A stretch of 7,043 nt of DNA, from positions 1 to 7,043 of the forward strand of contig CALCVT010000012.1 of the NCBI GenBank assembly GCA_937906495.1, given 5' to 3'. Below the pieces are notes generated by a model. The model was not told the origin of the DNA. It did not search any database and worked only from the letters and a program-made list of their open reading frames with translations. The stretch is from an uncultured Prevotella sp. (lineage in GTDB: Bacteria; Bacteroidota; Bacteroidia; Bacteroidales; Bacteroidaceae). Positions 1 to 6,396 of the stretch are shown here, in pieces (the stretch's first letter is position 1; the number at the start of each line of letters is the position of its first letter). Position numbers and translations under genes: made by a program.

Positions 1-57
1 AGCGAAGCGGATTACGAGAAGTTGCTTCCGTGCAATTACAAAAACTTTTTCTCTTAA
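1..57 (+). CDS. C-terminal end of an unidentified protein (truncated by window edge)
   Basis: The first 54 bases read as an open frame of 18 codons, ending ...KLLPCNYKNFFS, followed by two consecutive stop codons, TAA TAA (55-60). A strong hairpin terminator begins 8 bases after the second stop, which supports this being a real gene end rather than a chance frame. The start and nearly all of the protein lie outside the window. The visible residues (acidic start, Tyr/Phe/Lys-rich end) do not identify a family, so no function is proposed. It is separated from the glycogen cluster by its own terminator and by the oppositely oriented regulator gene, so a shared operon is unlikely. Confidence 0.6.
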   Translation, partial: SEADYEKLLPCNYKNFFS

Positions 58-65
58 TAAGAAGC

Positions 66-105
66 AAAGGCTTTAGCTGATCAATAAATCAGCTAAAGCC
101 TTTAT
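66..105 (+). terminator. Rho-independent terminator of the upstream partial gene
   Basis: A perfect 15 bp stem is visible: AAAGGCTTTAGCTGA (66-80) pairs with TCAGCTAAAGCCTTT (89-103) across an 8-base loop (81-88). The 3' arm ends in TTT and runs into TTATTATAT. It starts 8 bases after the TAA TAA at 55-60. Because the 5' arm begins AAA, the element could also work weakly on the minus strand and stop readthrough from the convergent regulator gene. Confidence 0.9.
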
Positions 106-191
106 TATATCTAGGAATATGGGGTAGATAGGATGAATACAAAGGAATATGTAGCAAATATGACTAATAAATCAACACATTTTGATGCACC

Positions 192-284
192 TTTATCTTC
201 GTTGAAGATAAAATAAATATTATACACATAAAGTAAAGACTCCAATCCTTCCTTCAAAAAACAGAAGGAATGACTGGATCCTTT
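192..284. terminator. Two hairpins in the convergent gap, candidate terminator for the regulator gene
   Basis: The gap between the upstream gene and the minus-strand regulator holds two inverted repeats. The first is TTTATCTTC (192-200) and GAAGATAAA (204-212), a perfect 9 bp stem with a 3-base loop. The second is imperfect but longer: 235-255 against 264-284, pairing at 17 of 21 positions around an A-rich loop (256-263). Read on the minus strand, the 3' arm of the second hairpin ends in CTTT followed by ACTTT, about 70 bases after the regulator stop. It could therefore terminate that transcript. The T-run is short, so this is a moderate call. Nothing else in 104-351 is convincing. Confidence 0.4.
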
Positions 285-351
285 ATGCTTGCTGTATATC
301 CATTCAACTTCAAAAATAGCTAGATAGATAATTTATCAAAAATACCAGCTG

Positions 352-1056
352 CTAACCATTATGCGATATTTGCTTAAGGGCTTCAACATCCAAGAACTTG
401 ATAAATCGACCTCGCACCTCAAGTATACCTTCATCTGCAAAAATCGACAGTGTGCGGATAGCATTACTCGTGGTCATATTTGAAAGATTGGCCAAATCTT
501 CACGTGAGATGTGTAAATCCAACGTCTTTCCATCGGTGTCATAGCCATAAATATCCAATAAACCTAACAGAGCCTCAGCTAAACGTCCACGCACATGTTT
601 TTGTGTGATGCTTACAATACGCTGGTCAGCCAAACCTAAATCCTTGGCTAAAGACGTTATGAAGAAATGACACAACGCATTATTGCTTTTCATTATCTGA
701 TAAACTACAGCCATTGGCACAGCTATAATGGTTGATTCCTCAAAAGCAGCAGCAGCAGTAACATAAGGCTCATTGGCCATCGATGCCCTGTATCCAAAAT
801 ACTGCACAGGTCGCAATACACGATTAATCAAATAACGACCTCCAACGCCATCACGAAATATTTTTACCTTACCAGAATATAGGCAAAGAAGACGATCAGG
901 GCGATCACCCTCATGGTATATAAACTCATTTTTCTTATACTTCTCTACACTCAACGAAGATGTAATCAGTTTACGTTCATCACTGTTAAGCACCTCCCAA
1001 ATGTCTTTCATGGCCCGCCCGGCGGCTAAAGCATCAAAGTGGTCCGACTTAGTCAT
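352..1056 (-). CDS. Crp/Fnr-family transcriptional regulator
   Basis: This 234-residue protein has the Crp/Fnr layout: an N-terminal cyclic-nucleotide-binding-type beta-roll (about residues 18-125), a long dimerisation helix (about 126-157) and a C-terminal winged helix-turn-helix (about 158-225). The DNA-recognition segment is near residues 183-205 (ISREDLANLSNMTTSNAIRT), followed by the wing EGILEVRGRFIKF. The usual cAMP-contact signature (a GE pair and an Arg-Ser/Thr pair in the beta-roll) is not seen; the equivalent region reads FGYRASMANEPYVTAAAA. cAMP binding is therefore doubtful. Only two Cys are present (58 and 129), so an Fnr-type Fe-S cluster is unlikely. The ATG at 1056 is preferred because it has an A-rich leader. 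Met16 (position 1011) is an alternative start, but GC-rich sequence precedes it. The gene is divergent from the glycogen genes, so control of them is a reasonable inference, as is autoregulation. The ligand is unknown. Confidence 0.9.
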   Translation of the reverse strand: MTKSDHFDALAAGRAMKDIWEVLNSDERKLITSSLSVEKYKKNEFIYHEGDRPDRLLCLYSGKVKIFRDGVGGRYLINRVLRPVQYFGYRASMANEPYVTAAAAFEESTIIAVPMAVVYQIMKSNNALCHFFITSLAKDLGLADQRIVSITQKHVRGRLAEALLGLLDIYGYDTDGKTLDLHISREDLANLSNMTTSNAIRTLSIFADEGILEVRGRFIKFLDVEALKQISHNG

Positions 1057-1112
1057 TTTGATTGCTATATTAAGCTTAGTTTCCTATTAGTATTAAATGT
1101 ATATTTAGTGTA

Positions 1113-1126
1113 CAGCATCCATGCTG
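1113..1126. repeat. Short perfect inverted repeat in the regulator leader
   Basis: CAGCAT and ATGCTG are perfect 6-base arms separated by CC. The site lies 57-70 bases upstream of the regulator ATG, inside its predicted transcript leader. It could be an operator (a two-fold site of the size a Crp/Fnr dimer or a smaller repressor might use) or a small RNA hairpin. Arms this short can arise by chance. Confidence 0.3.
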
Positions 1127-1257
1127 AAAAGTTACCTCTTGTCAGTACTTTCTCATAGCGAAAAAACTCTGAGCAACAGGCCCGATAGCCCATCTGATAA
1201 CATAATCATCATATTTTAGGCAAATACATACGACCTATTTTTTAAAACTTATCAGTG

Positions 1258-1288
1258 CAAAAGTAGTAATTCAGCACAGAGATACCAA
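1258..1288 (-). promoter_or_regulatory. Bacteroidetes-type promoter for the regulator gene
   Basis: On the minus strand a TTG (1288-1286) is followed after exactly 20 bases by TACTTTTG (1265-1258). This fits the published Bacteroides consensus of a -33 TTTG/TTG box and a -7 TAnnTTTG box about 19-21 bases apart. Transcription would begin near 1250, giving a leader of about 195 bases before the ATG at 1056. Confidence 0.55.
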
Positions 1289-1359
1289 GTTTTTGCCGTA
1301 CTTTTAATTCGCTTCACGTCAAAAACGAGATAAATCTATTTTTTTCCTAAAAAAACTTT

Positions 1360-1387
1360 TTTGGCCTACTTTTTTTTCCTACTTTTG
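1360..1387 (+). promoter_or_regulatory. Candidate promoter for the glycogen gene cluster
   Basis: TACTTTTG (1380-1387) matches the Bacteroidetes -7 box TAnnTTTG exactly. A TTTG occurs at 1360-1363, but the spacing is 16 bases rather than about 20, so the -33 element is uncertain. A near-copy of the -7 box, TACTTTTT, lies 13 bases upstream (1367-1374). Transcription would start around 1394, leaving a leader of about 180 bases before the debranching-enzyme ATG. Confidence 0.4.
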
Positions 1388-1392
1388 AGTGC

Positions 1393-1405
1393 CAATTAAA
1401 AATTG
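1393..1405. repeat. Inverted repeat at the predicted transcription start, possible operator
   Basis: CAATT and AATTG are perfect arms around AAA. The flanks are partly symmetric as well, GTGC on the left and GTGC on the right. The site lies just downstream of the candidate -7 box at 1380-1387, where a bound repressor would block initiation. The divergent Crp/Fnr protein is the obvious candidate ligand, but the arms do not match the classical Crp (TGTGA) or Fnr (TTGAT) half-sites. Confidence 0.3.
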
Positions 1406-1575
1406 TGCTTTTTCACCAGTAAACAGATACAAAATACGCCGCAACAGGCTATGGACAAACTACATCTACTTTGAAGCACAACTATTTGCATACGGCTTAC
1501 AGACCCGAAATTGCATAATTTGGCAACTTACAGCAAACATAGTAATAATCAGAAACCTTAAAATCATCTTTCACC

Positions 1576-3534
1576 ATGTGCTACCTAAGATTTGACAAAG
1601 CGCAGATGACCAACCTTCAAGACTCTATCTATAAAGAGTTGCTCATTACGAATAGGTCGGGTGCGTATTGTTCTACTACATTAGTTGGCTGCAACATCCG
1701 CAAATACGATGGTTTACTCGTTATACCCGTTCCTGAACTTGACGACGAGAATCACGTACTGCTGTCATCGCTTGACGAAACAGTCATCCAGCACGGAGCC
1801 GAATTCAATCTTGGACTCCATAAATATCAAGGTGAGAACTATAGCCCCAAAGGACATAAATACATTGTCAGTTTTGAATGGGACAAAGTTCCAACTTGGG
1901 TATATCGCGTGGGAGGCGTGTTACTAAAAAAAGAAATGGTTTTCGACACGTCAATCCATCGCATTTATATCCGATACACACTGCTCGAAGCACATTCTGA
2001 TACAACTTTGCGTCTTAAGCCTTTCCTCGCTTTCCGTAGTGTCAGACAATGGACTCACGAAAACAGCGTTGCCAACCGTAACTATAATGAGGTAAACAAT
2101 GGTATCAGTATGTGTCTTTACCAGGGATACCCAGACCTCTATATGCAAACAAGCAAAAAGGCGTATTGGCACTACGAACCAAACTGGTATAAAGGTTTGG
2201 ACTACATTAAAGAGAGCGAACGCGGACATTATGCTTCAGAAGACCTGCTCGTACCCGGTTACTTTGAAATGCCCATCAAAAAGGGTGAAAGCATAACCTT
2301 TAGCGCAGGTATTGCACCCATCGAAGCAAATGATATAGAATTATTCCTCGAAAAGGAAATAGCAAAACTCGATCGCAAAGATAGTTTTTACCACTGCCTG
2401 GTAAACGCTGCACACCAGTTCAGAGTAACCAAGAACAACGAAAACTACATTTTAGCCGGTTATCCATGGTTCAAATCAAGAGCACGTGATACCTTTATTG
2501 CAATGCCTGGGCTAACGCTTTCAATTGGCGAAACCGAACGCTTTGAACTATACATGGAAACAGCCATTAAAGCGCTCTATAACTTTATGAACAAAGAGCC
2601 TATGTCTGTTGATATATACGAGGTGGAACAACCCGACACACTGCTTTGGGCCACATGGACCATCCAGCAGTATGCCAAGTCGACATCGCGTCAAAAGTGC
2701 TACGAAAAGTATGGACAGCTTTTCAAAGATATTATCAACTATTTGTGGAACGGAAAACATCCTAACCTCTTTGTACACGAAAACGGACTGCTGTATGCCA
2801 ATGGACGTAACCAAGCCATCACTTGGATGAACTCAACACAGAACGGACACCCTATTGTTCCCCGTTCAGGATATATTGTTGAATTTAATGCTCTCTGGTA
2901 CAACGCACTCAAATTCTTTGAACAGCTATTAACCGAAAATCCCGGCGATGAAAACGAAGCACTTGCCATTAAAGCTGCCGACTTTGCCGATAAAGTAGGC
3001 GAAGCATTCAAAGATGTTTTCCTCAACGAATATGGCTACCTCCTCGACTATGTTGACGGACAATTGATGGATTGGAGCGTACGTCCCAATCAGCTATTTG
3101 CTATTGCGCTCGACTTTTCACCTCTTGACATGAAGCAACGCAAATCCGTTCTTGATATTTGCACCAAAGAACTTGTAACGCCCAAAGGCATACGCTCACT
3201 TTCGCCCAAAAGTGGAGGCTACACTCCCATGTATGTAGGCCCGCAAAACCAACGAGACCTGGCATATCATCAAGGTACAGCCTGGCCAGGACTCACCGGC
3301 TTTTACCTTGAAGCATACCTCAGAGTATACAAAATGAGTGGAGTAAATTACATAGAAAGACAACTTATAGGCTTCGAAGAAGAACTCTTCTACCACTGCA
3401 TCGGTACCATTCCCGAATTGTTTGATGGTAATCCTCCCTTCCACGGCCGAGGAGCTATCTCGTTTGCCAAAAATGTCAGTGGCATACTCCGCGCACTGCG
3501 AATGCTCGAAAAATACAATAATGCCATGGAATAA
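1576..3534 (+). CDS. Glycogen debranching enzyme (amylo-alpha-1,6-glucosidase, GH133 type)
   Basis: This 652-residue cytoplasmic protein, with no signal peptide, is predicted to hydrolyse alpha-1,6 branch stubs of glycogen. The N-terminal domain (about 18-245) has the debranching-enzyme opening TNRSGAY...TTLVGCNIRKYDGLLV. The C-terminal part (about 270-645) is an (alpha/alpha)6-barrel type catalytic domain. Candidate catalytic residues are Asp305 in GYPWFKSRARDTF (general acid) and Glu614 in IPELFDGNPPF (base), by analogy with the glucosidase domain of eukaryotic debranching enzymes. Other family blocks are NSTQNGHPIVPRSGYIVEFN (419-438), TPKGIRSLSPKSGGY (535-549) and HQGTAWPG (565-572). In the last block I expect WPW in relatives, so Gly572 is slightly odd. 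The ATG at 1576 is preferred because MCYLRFDKAQM resembles the conserved start of Bacteroidales homologues; Met11 is an alternative. There is no Shine-Dalgarno site, as usual in this phylum. It is the first gene of the cluster. Confidence 0.92.
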   Translation: MCYLRFDKAQMTNLQDSIYKELLITNRSGAYCSTTLVGCNIRKYDGLLVIPVPELDDENHVLLSSLDETVIQHGAEFNLGLHKYQGENYSPKGHKYIVSFEWDKVPTWVYRVGGVLLKKEMVFDTSIHRIYIRYTLLEAHSDTTLRLKPFLAFRSVRQWTHENSVANRNYNEVNNGISMCLYQGYPDLYMQTSKKAYWHYEPNWYKGLDYIKESERGHYASEDLLVPGYFEMPIKKGESITFSAGIAPIEANDIELFLEKEIAKLDRKDSFYHCLVNAAHQFRVTKNNENYILAGYPWFKSRARDTFIAMPGLTLSIGETERFELYMETAIKALYNFMNKEPMSVDIYEVEQPDTLLWATWTIQQYAKSTSRQKCYEKYGQLFKDIINYLWNGKHPNLFVHENGLLYANGRNQAITWMNSTQNGHPIVPRSGYIVEFNALWYNALKFFEQLLTENPGDENEALAIKAADFADKVGEAFKDVFLNEYGYLLDYVDGQLMDWSVRPNQLFAIALDFSPLDMKQRKSVLDICTKELVTPKGIRSLSPKSGGYTPMYVGPQNQRDLAYHQGTAWPGLTGFYLEAYLRVYKMSGVNYIERQLIGFEEELFYHCIGTIPELFDGNPPFHGRGAISFAKNVSGILRALRMLEKYNNAME

Positions 3535-3545
3535 CGACAAGTACA

Positions 3546-3601
3546 CAGTCCTTTTAAAAGGCACTATCAGCTTTATATGCAAATACGCCTTTTAAAAACT
3601 G
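3546..3601 (+). repeat. Intergenic hairpin between the debranching and glycosyltransferase genes
   Basis: The 88-base spacer carries two copies of CCTTTTAAAA (3550-3559 and 3588-3597). Because the core is itself palindromic, 3546-3562 can also pair with 3587-3601: 11 bp, a 2-base bulge, then 4 bp, closing a 24-base loop. No T-run follows the 3' arm, so it is not a standard intrinsic terminator. It could be a processing or stability element that tunes the relative expression of the two genes, or a DNA-binding site. The first copy alone, CCTTTTAAAAGG (3550-3561), is a perfect 12-base palindrome. Confidence 0.5.
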
Positions 3602-3622
3602 CGTCTAAAAAATACACCACTT

Positions 3623-4900
3623 ATGAAAGTTCTAATGTTCGGTTGGGAATTCCCACCGCATATTCTCGGAGGACTCGGAACAGCCAGTTACGGCATCACC
3701 AAAGGATTGGCTGCTCAGCCCGATATGCACATCACCTTCTGCCTTCCTAAACCCTGGGGCGACGAAGACAAAAGCTTTATGAACATTATCGGCTTGAGCG
3801 AAACACCTGTAGTGTGGCGCGATGTTGATCACAACTATCTCAAGGAACGCTTAGGTTCTAAAATGGATCCCGAACTCTATTATGACCTGCGTAACCATAT
3901 CTACGCCGACTTCAATTACCGACTCACAGACGATTTAGGTTGCATTGAATTTTCAGGACGTTACCCTGAGAACCTCCAAGATGAAATTAACAACTACTCT
4001 ATTGTAGCAGGCGTTATCGCCCGCCAACAAGAGTACGACATTATTCATGCACACGACTGGCTCACCTACCCTGCCGGTATTCACGCCAAAAATGTCAGCG
4101 GAAAACCTCTCGTTATCCACGTCCACGCTACTGACTTTGACCGCTCACGCGGACATGTAAACCCAACGGTATACGGCATTGAGAAAGATGGTATGGACCA
4201 TGCAGACTGCATCATGTGCGTTTCTGAACTTACGCGCCAAACTGTTATTAACCATTACCACCAGAGTCCAGACAAGTGTATCACCATGCACAATGCCGTA
4301 TATCCACTCTCACAGGATATTCTTGACATGGTTGCCAAACGTCGGAAAGCACAACAAAACCGCAAAGAAAAAGTTGTAACCTTCCTCGGACGTATCACGA
4401 TGCAAAAAGGTCCAGAATACTTTGTCGAAGCTGCAGCACTCGTACTCCAACGTACACGTAACATACGCTTTTGCATGGCAGGATCGGGCGACATGATGAA
4501 CGACATGATTAACATGGCCGCAGCCCGAGGTATTGCCGACCGATTCCACTTCCCTGGATTTATGCGAGGCAAACAAGTGTACGAAGCCTTTGCCGACTCC
4601 GATGTATATGTCATGCCCTCTGTAAGCGAACCTTTTGGTATTTCACCTCTCGAAGCTATGCAATGCGGCGTCCCATCCATAATTTCAAAACAAAGTGGAT
4701 GCGCAGAAATTCTCGACAAATGCATTAAAACCGACTACTGGGACATCAACGCAATGGCAGATGCCATGTACTCTCTTTGCACCAATGACTCCTTGCACGA
4801 ATACCTCAAGGTAGAAGGAAAAAATGAAGTAGACCAAATTACCTGGGAAAAAGTCGGTAAGCGCATCTACAACGTTTACAACAAGTTCATCAACAACTAA
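3623..4900 (+). CDS. Glycogen-synthase-like glycosyltransferase (GT-B fold, GT4/GT5 type)
   Basis: This 425-residue cytoplasmic retaining glycosyltransferase is predicted to add glucose from a nucleotide sugar to alpha-1,4-glucan. The N-terminal Rossmann domain (about 1-225) opens with KVLMFGWEFPPHILGGLGT, whose GGLG loop (16-19) is the donor-binding loop of glycogen/starch synthases. HAHDW (142-146) and HVHATDFDRSRG (166-177) are typical of this group. The C-terminal domain (about 248-400) has the donor-phosphate pair Arg257 and Lys262 (GRITMQKG) and the E-x7-E motif Glu336/Glu344 in SEPFGISPLEAM. All expected catalytic features are present, so it should be active. At 425 residues it is shorter than bacterial GlgA (about 480) and closer to archaeal or GT4-like synthases. 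ADP- versus UDP-glucose preference cannot be read from sequence. It sits 88 bases after the debranching gene and 31 bases before the GH57-like gene, consistent with co-transcription. Confidence 0.87.
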   Translation: MKVLMFGWEFPPHILGGLGTASYGITKGLAAQPDMHITFCLPKPWGDEDKSFMNIIGLSETPVVWRDVDHNYLKERLGSKMDPELYYDLRNHIYADFNYRLTDDLGCIEFSGRYPENLQDEINNYSIVAGVIARQQEYDIIHAHDWLTYPAGIHAKNVSGKPLVIHVHATDFDRSRGHVNPTVYGIEKDGMDHADCIMCVSELTRQTVINHYHQSPDKCITMHNAVYPLSQDILDMVAKRRKAQQNRKEKVVTFLGRITMQKGPEYFVEAAALVLQRTRNIRFCMAGSGDMMNDMINMAAARGIADRFHFPGFMRGKQVYEAFADSDVYVMPSVSEPFGISPLEAMQCGVPSIISKQSGCAEILDKCIKTDYWDINAMADAMYSLCTNDSLHEYLKVEGKNEVDQITWEKVGKRIYNVYNKFINN

Positions 4901-4931
4901 CACAGAGTTCACCGAACAAACCTCACACATC

Positions 4932-6332
4932 ATGAAAACAGTCTGTTTATATTTCGAGATACACCAAAACATCCATCTCAAAAGGTACCGTTTCTTTGAT
5001 ATCGGCACCGACCACTACTACTACGATGACTACGAGAACGAACGTTCTATTACTGAAACTGCTGAACAGTCATACGTACCTGCTCTCGAAGCTCTCATTG
5101 AAATGGCCAAAGCTAATCCTGGCGAATTCAAGTGTGCGATATCGCTCTCCGGATGTGCTATTGAACAACTTGAGCATCATGCACCTCAAGTAATTGAACT
5201 GCTTCAAAAACTCAACGAAACGCATTGCGTTGAGTTCCTTGCAGAGCCCTATTCACATGGATTCTCCTCGCTAAAAAACTTCGACACCTTCCGTGACGAA
5301 GTTGAACGACTTTGCAAAAAAATTAAGATTCTCTTTAACCAAGAACCCAAAATATTCCGTAACTCGTGCCTTGTATACTCAGACGAAATTGGCGAACTTG
5401 TTGCTTCCATGGGCTTCAAAGGCATGCTCGCAGAAGGCGCACGCCACGTACTTGGATGGAAGAGTCCTCACTTTGTATACAGTTGTAGCCGTAATCCAAA
5501 CCTCAAACTCCTACTCCGCGACCACTCGCTCTCAGAAGATATCTCCTACCGCTTTAACGACTCAAGTTGGAGCGAATATCCTCTCTTTGCCGATACCTAC
5601 GCTAACTGGATTGATAACCTGCCCCAAGAAGACCAGGTAATCAACATCTTCATGGAGCTATGTGCCTTAGGCATATTCCAACCCCTCTCATCCAATATCC
5701 TTGAATTCCTCAAGGCTTTACCTGCCCAATTCAAGCAGCGCGGTATTACCTTTAGTACACCCTCCGAGATTTGCAGCAAAATCAAACCCGCTGGCGAACT
5801 CACTGTTACTTATCCTACTTCATGGGTTGACGAAGAACGTGACCTATCGCCCTGGCTAGGCAACGTAATGCAGCGAGAAGCTTTTGAAAAACTCTACTCC
5901 ATTGCCGATCGTGTACGCATTTGTCGTGATAAAAGACTCCAACAGGATTTTGATTACCTACAGGCCTCAAACAATCTCCGTTTTATGAGCACCAAGCCTA
6001 ACAGCTATGGAGGCTACCGCGGTATTTACGATTCGCCCTACGATGCTTTCACTAACTTTATGAATATTCTAGGCGATTTTATCACACGTGTAAACAATCG
6101 CTATCCGCTTGATATTGACAACGAAGAACTGAACTCTCTCCTCACAACCATCAAAAACCAAGGAGACGAACTACAGCTCAAGGATAAAGAGATATCCAAA
6201 CTACAGAACATGCTCACCATGCTCGAAAAACAAACTACTAAAAGTACTTCAGAAAACGAAACTTCCAACGAAACAACAGCTAAAGCTAAAAAAGCAACAA
6301 CTCGCAAAACGTCGGTTAGAGCCAAAAAGTAA
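4932..6332 (+). CDS. GH57 alpha-amylase-like protein, probably catalytically inactive, with coiled-coil and basic tail
   Basis: This 466-residue protein, with no signal peptide, is recognisably GH57: MKTVCLYFEIHQ start, SLSGCAIEQ (71-79), EFLAEPYSHG (101-110), FSTPSE (274-279), SWVDEERDLSPWLGN (297-311) and a late SPYDAFTNFMN (368-378). However, the active-site motifs are degenerate. The nucleophile motif, expected as FRNxEL, reads FRNSCL with Cys146 in place of Glu. The acid/base motif, expected as MDYETFGEHQ, reads MELCALGIFQ (241-250). The first motif, expected as HQPxRL, reads HQNIHL (11-16). The last, expected near SDHFYYM, reads SNNLRFM (346-352). These are comparisons with family motifs from memory. 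The tail has a heptad-like coiled coil (about 398-434), then a Ser/Thr/Lys-rich end (435-466) rich in AKK and RK. The reading frame is intact, so this is not a decayed gene. It is the last gene of the cluster and is followed by a terminator. Annotation as alpha-amylase would probably be misleading. Confidence 0.85.
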   Translation: MKTVCLYFEIHQNIHLKRYRFFDIGTDHYYYDDYENERSITETAEQSYVPALEALIEMAKANPGEFKCAISLSGCAIEQLEHHAPQVIELLQKLNETHCVEFLAEPYSHGFSSLKNFDTFRDEVERLCKKIKILFNQEPKIFRNSCLVYSDEIGELVASMGFKGMLAEGARHVLGWKSPHFVYSCSRNPNLKLLLRDHSLSEDISYRFNDSSWSEYPLFADTYANWIDNLPQEDQVINIFMELCALGIFQPLSSNILEFLKALPAQFKQRGITFSTPSEICSKIKPAGELTVTYPTSWVDEERDLSPWLGNVMQREAFEKLYSIADRVRICRDKRLQQDFDYLQASNNLRFMSTKPNSYGGYRGIYDSPYDAFTNFMNILGDFITRVNNRYPLDIDNEELNSLLTTIKNQGDELQLKDKEISKLQNMLTMLEKQTTKSTSENETSNETTAKAKKATTRKTSVRAKK

Positions 6333-6360
6333 ATAAACTTCGTTTGCTTAAGTACATTGA

Positions 6361-6395
6361 AAGCACCGTCTGGTAGTACCAGACGGTGCTTTTAA
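6361..6395 (+). terminator. Rho-independent terminator of the glycogen cluster
   Basis: AAGCACCGTCTGGTA (6361-6375) pairs perfectly with TACCAGACGGTGCTT (6377-6391). In practice this is a GC-rich stem of 13 bp with a TAGTA loop, followed directly by TTAATTATT. It lies 29 bases after the GH57-like stop codon. No similar element ends in a T-run between the three genes, which supports one operon ending here. Confidence 0.93.
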
Positions 6396-6396
6396 T

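Larger units (their letters stand above)
1057..1575. other. Divergent intergenic control region
   Basis: This is 519 bp of AT-rich DNA between the regulator gene (minus) and the debranching-enzyme gene (plus). It is unusually long for two divergent promoters. It contains a good minus-strand promoter candidate, a weaker plus-strand candidate, two short inverted repeats and a poly-A/poly-T block at 1337-1378 that could be intrinsically curved. If the promoter calls are right, both transcripts would have 5' leaders of about 180-195 bases. An open frame at 1389-1595 is not believed to be a gene. I see no known riboswitch. Confidence 0.7.

Noticed and set aside
133..216. 27-codon open frame (MNTKEYVANMTNKSTHFDAP...) in the convergent gap
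   Set aside because: It has a plausible ATG, but no clear promoter, and a strong terminator lies just upstream. Its 3' end is the inverted repeat at 192-212. Not enough to call a gene without conservation or expression data.
1058..1073. TTGAT-N6-ATTAA, a possible Fnr/Crp-like site at the regulator start codon
   Set aside because: The arms are imperfect and the spacing fits neither the Fnr (N4) site nor the Crp half-site sequence. In AT-rich DNA this is expected by chance.
1389..1595. Open frame of 68 codons upstream of the debranching gene
   Set aside because: It begins within the promoter region, overlaps the debranching-enzyme start in another frame, and has an unusual composition with no recognisable domain. 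It is most likely chance.
3196..3582. Minus-strand open frame of 128 codons opposite the end of the debranching gene
   Set aside because: It is antisense to conserved family blocks including IPELFDG and has no protein features of its own.
4255..4725. Long minus-strand open frame of 156 codons inside the glycosyltransferase gene
   Set aside because: It lies wholly opposite a gene with clear catalytic motifs. Long antisense frames commonly arise from codon bias.
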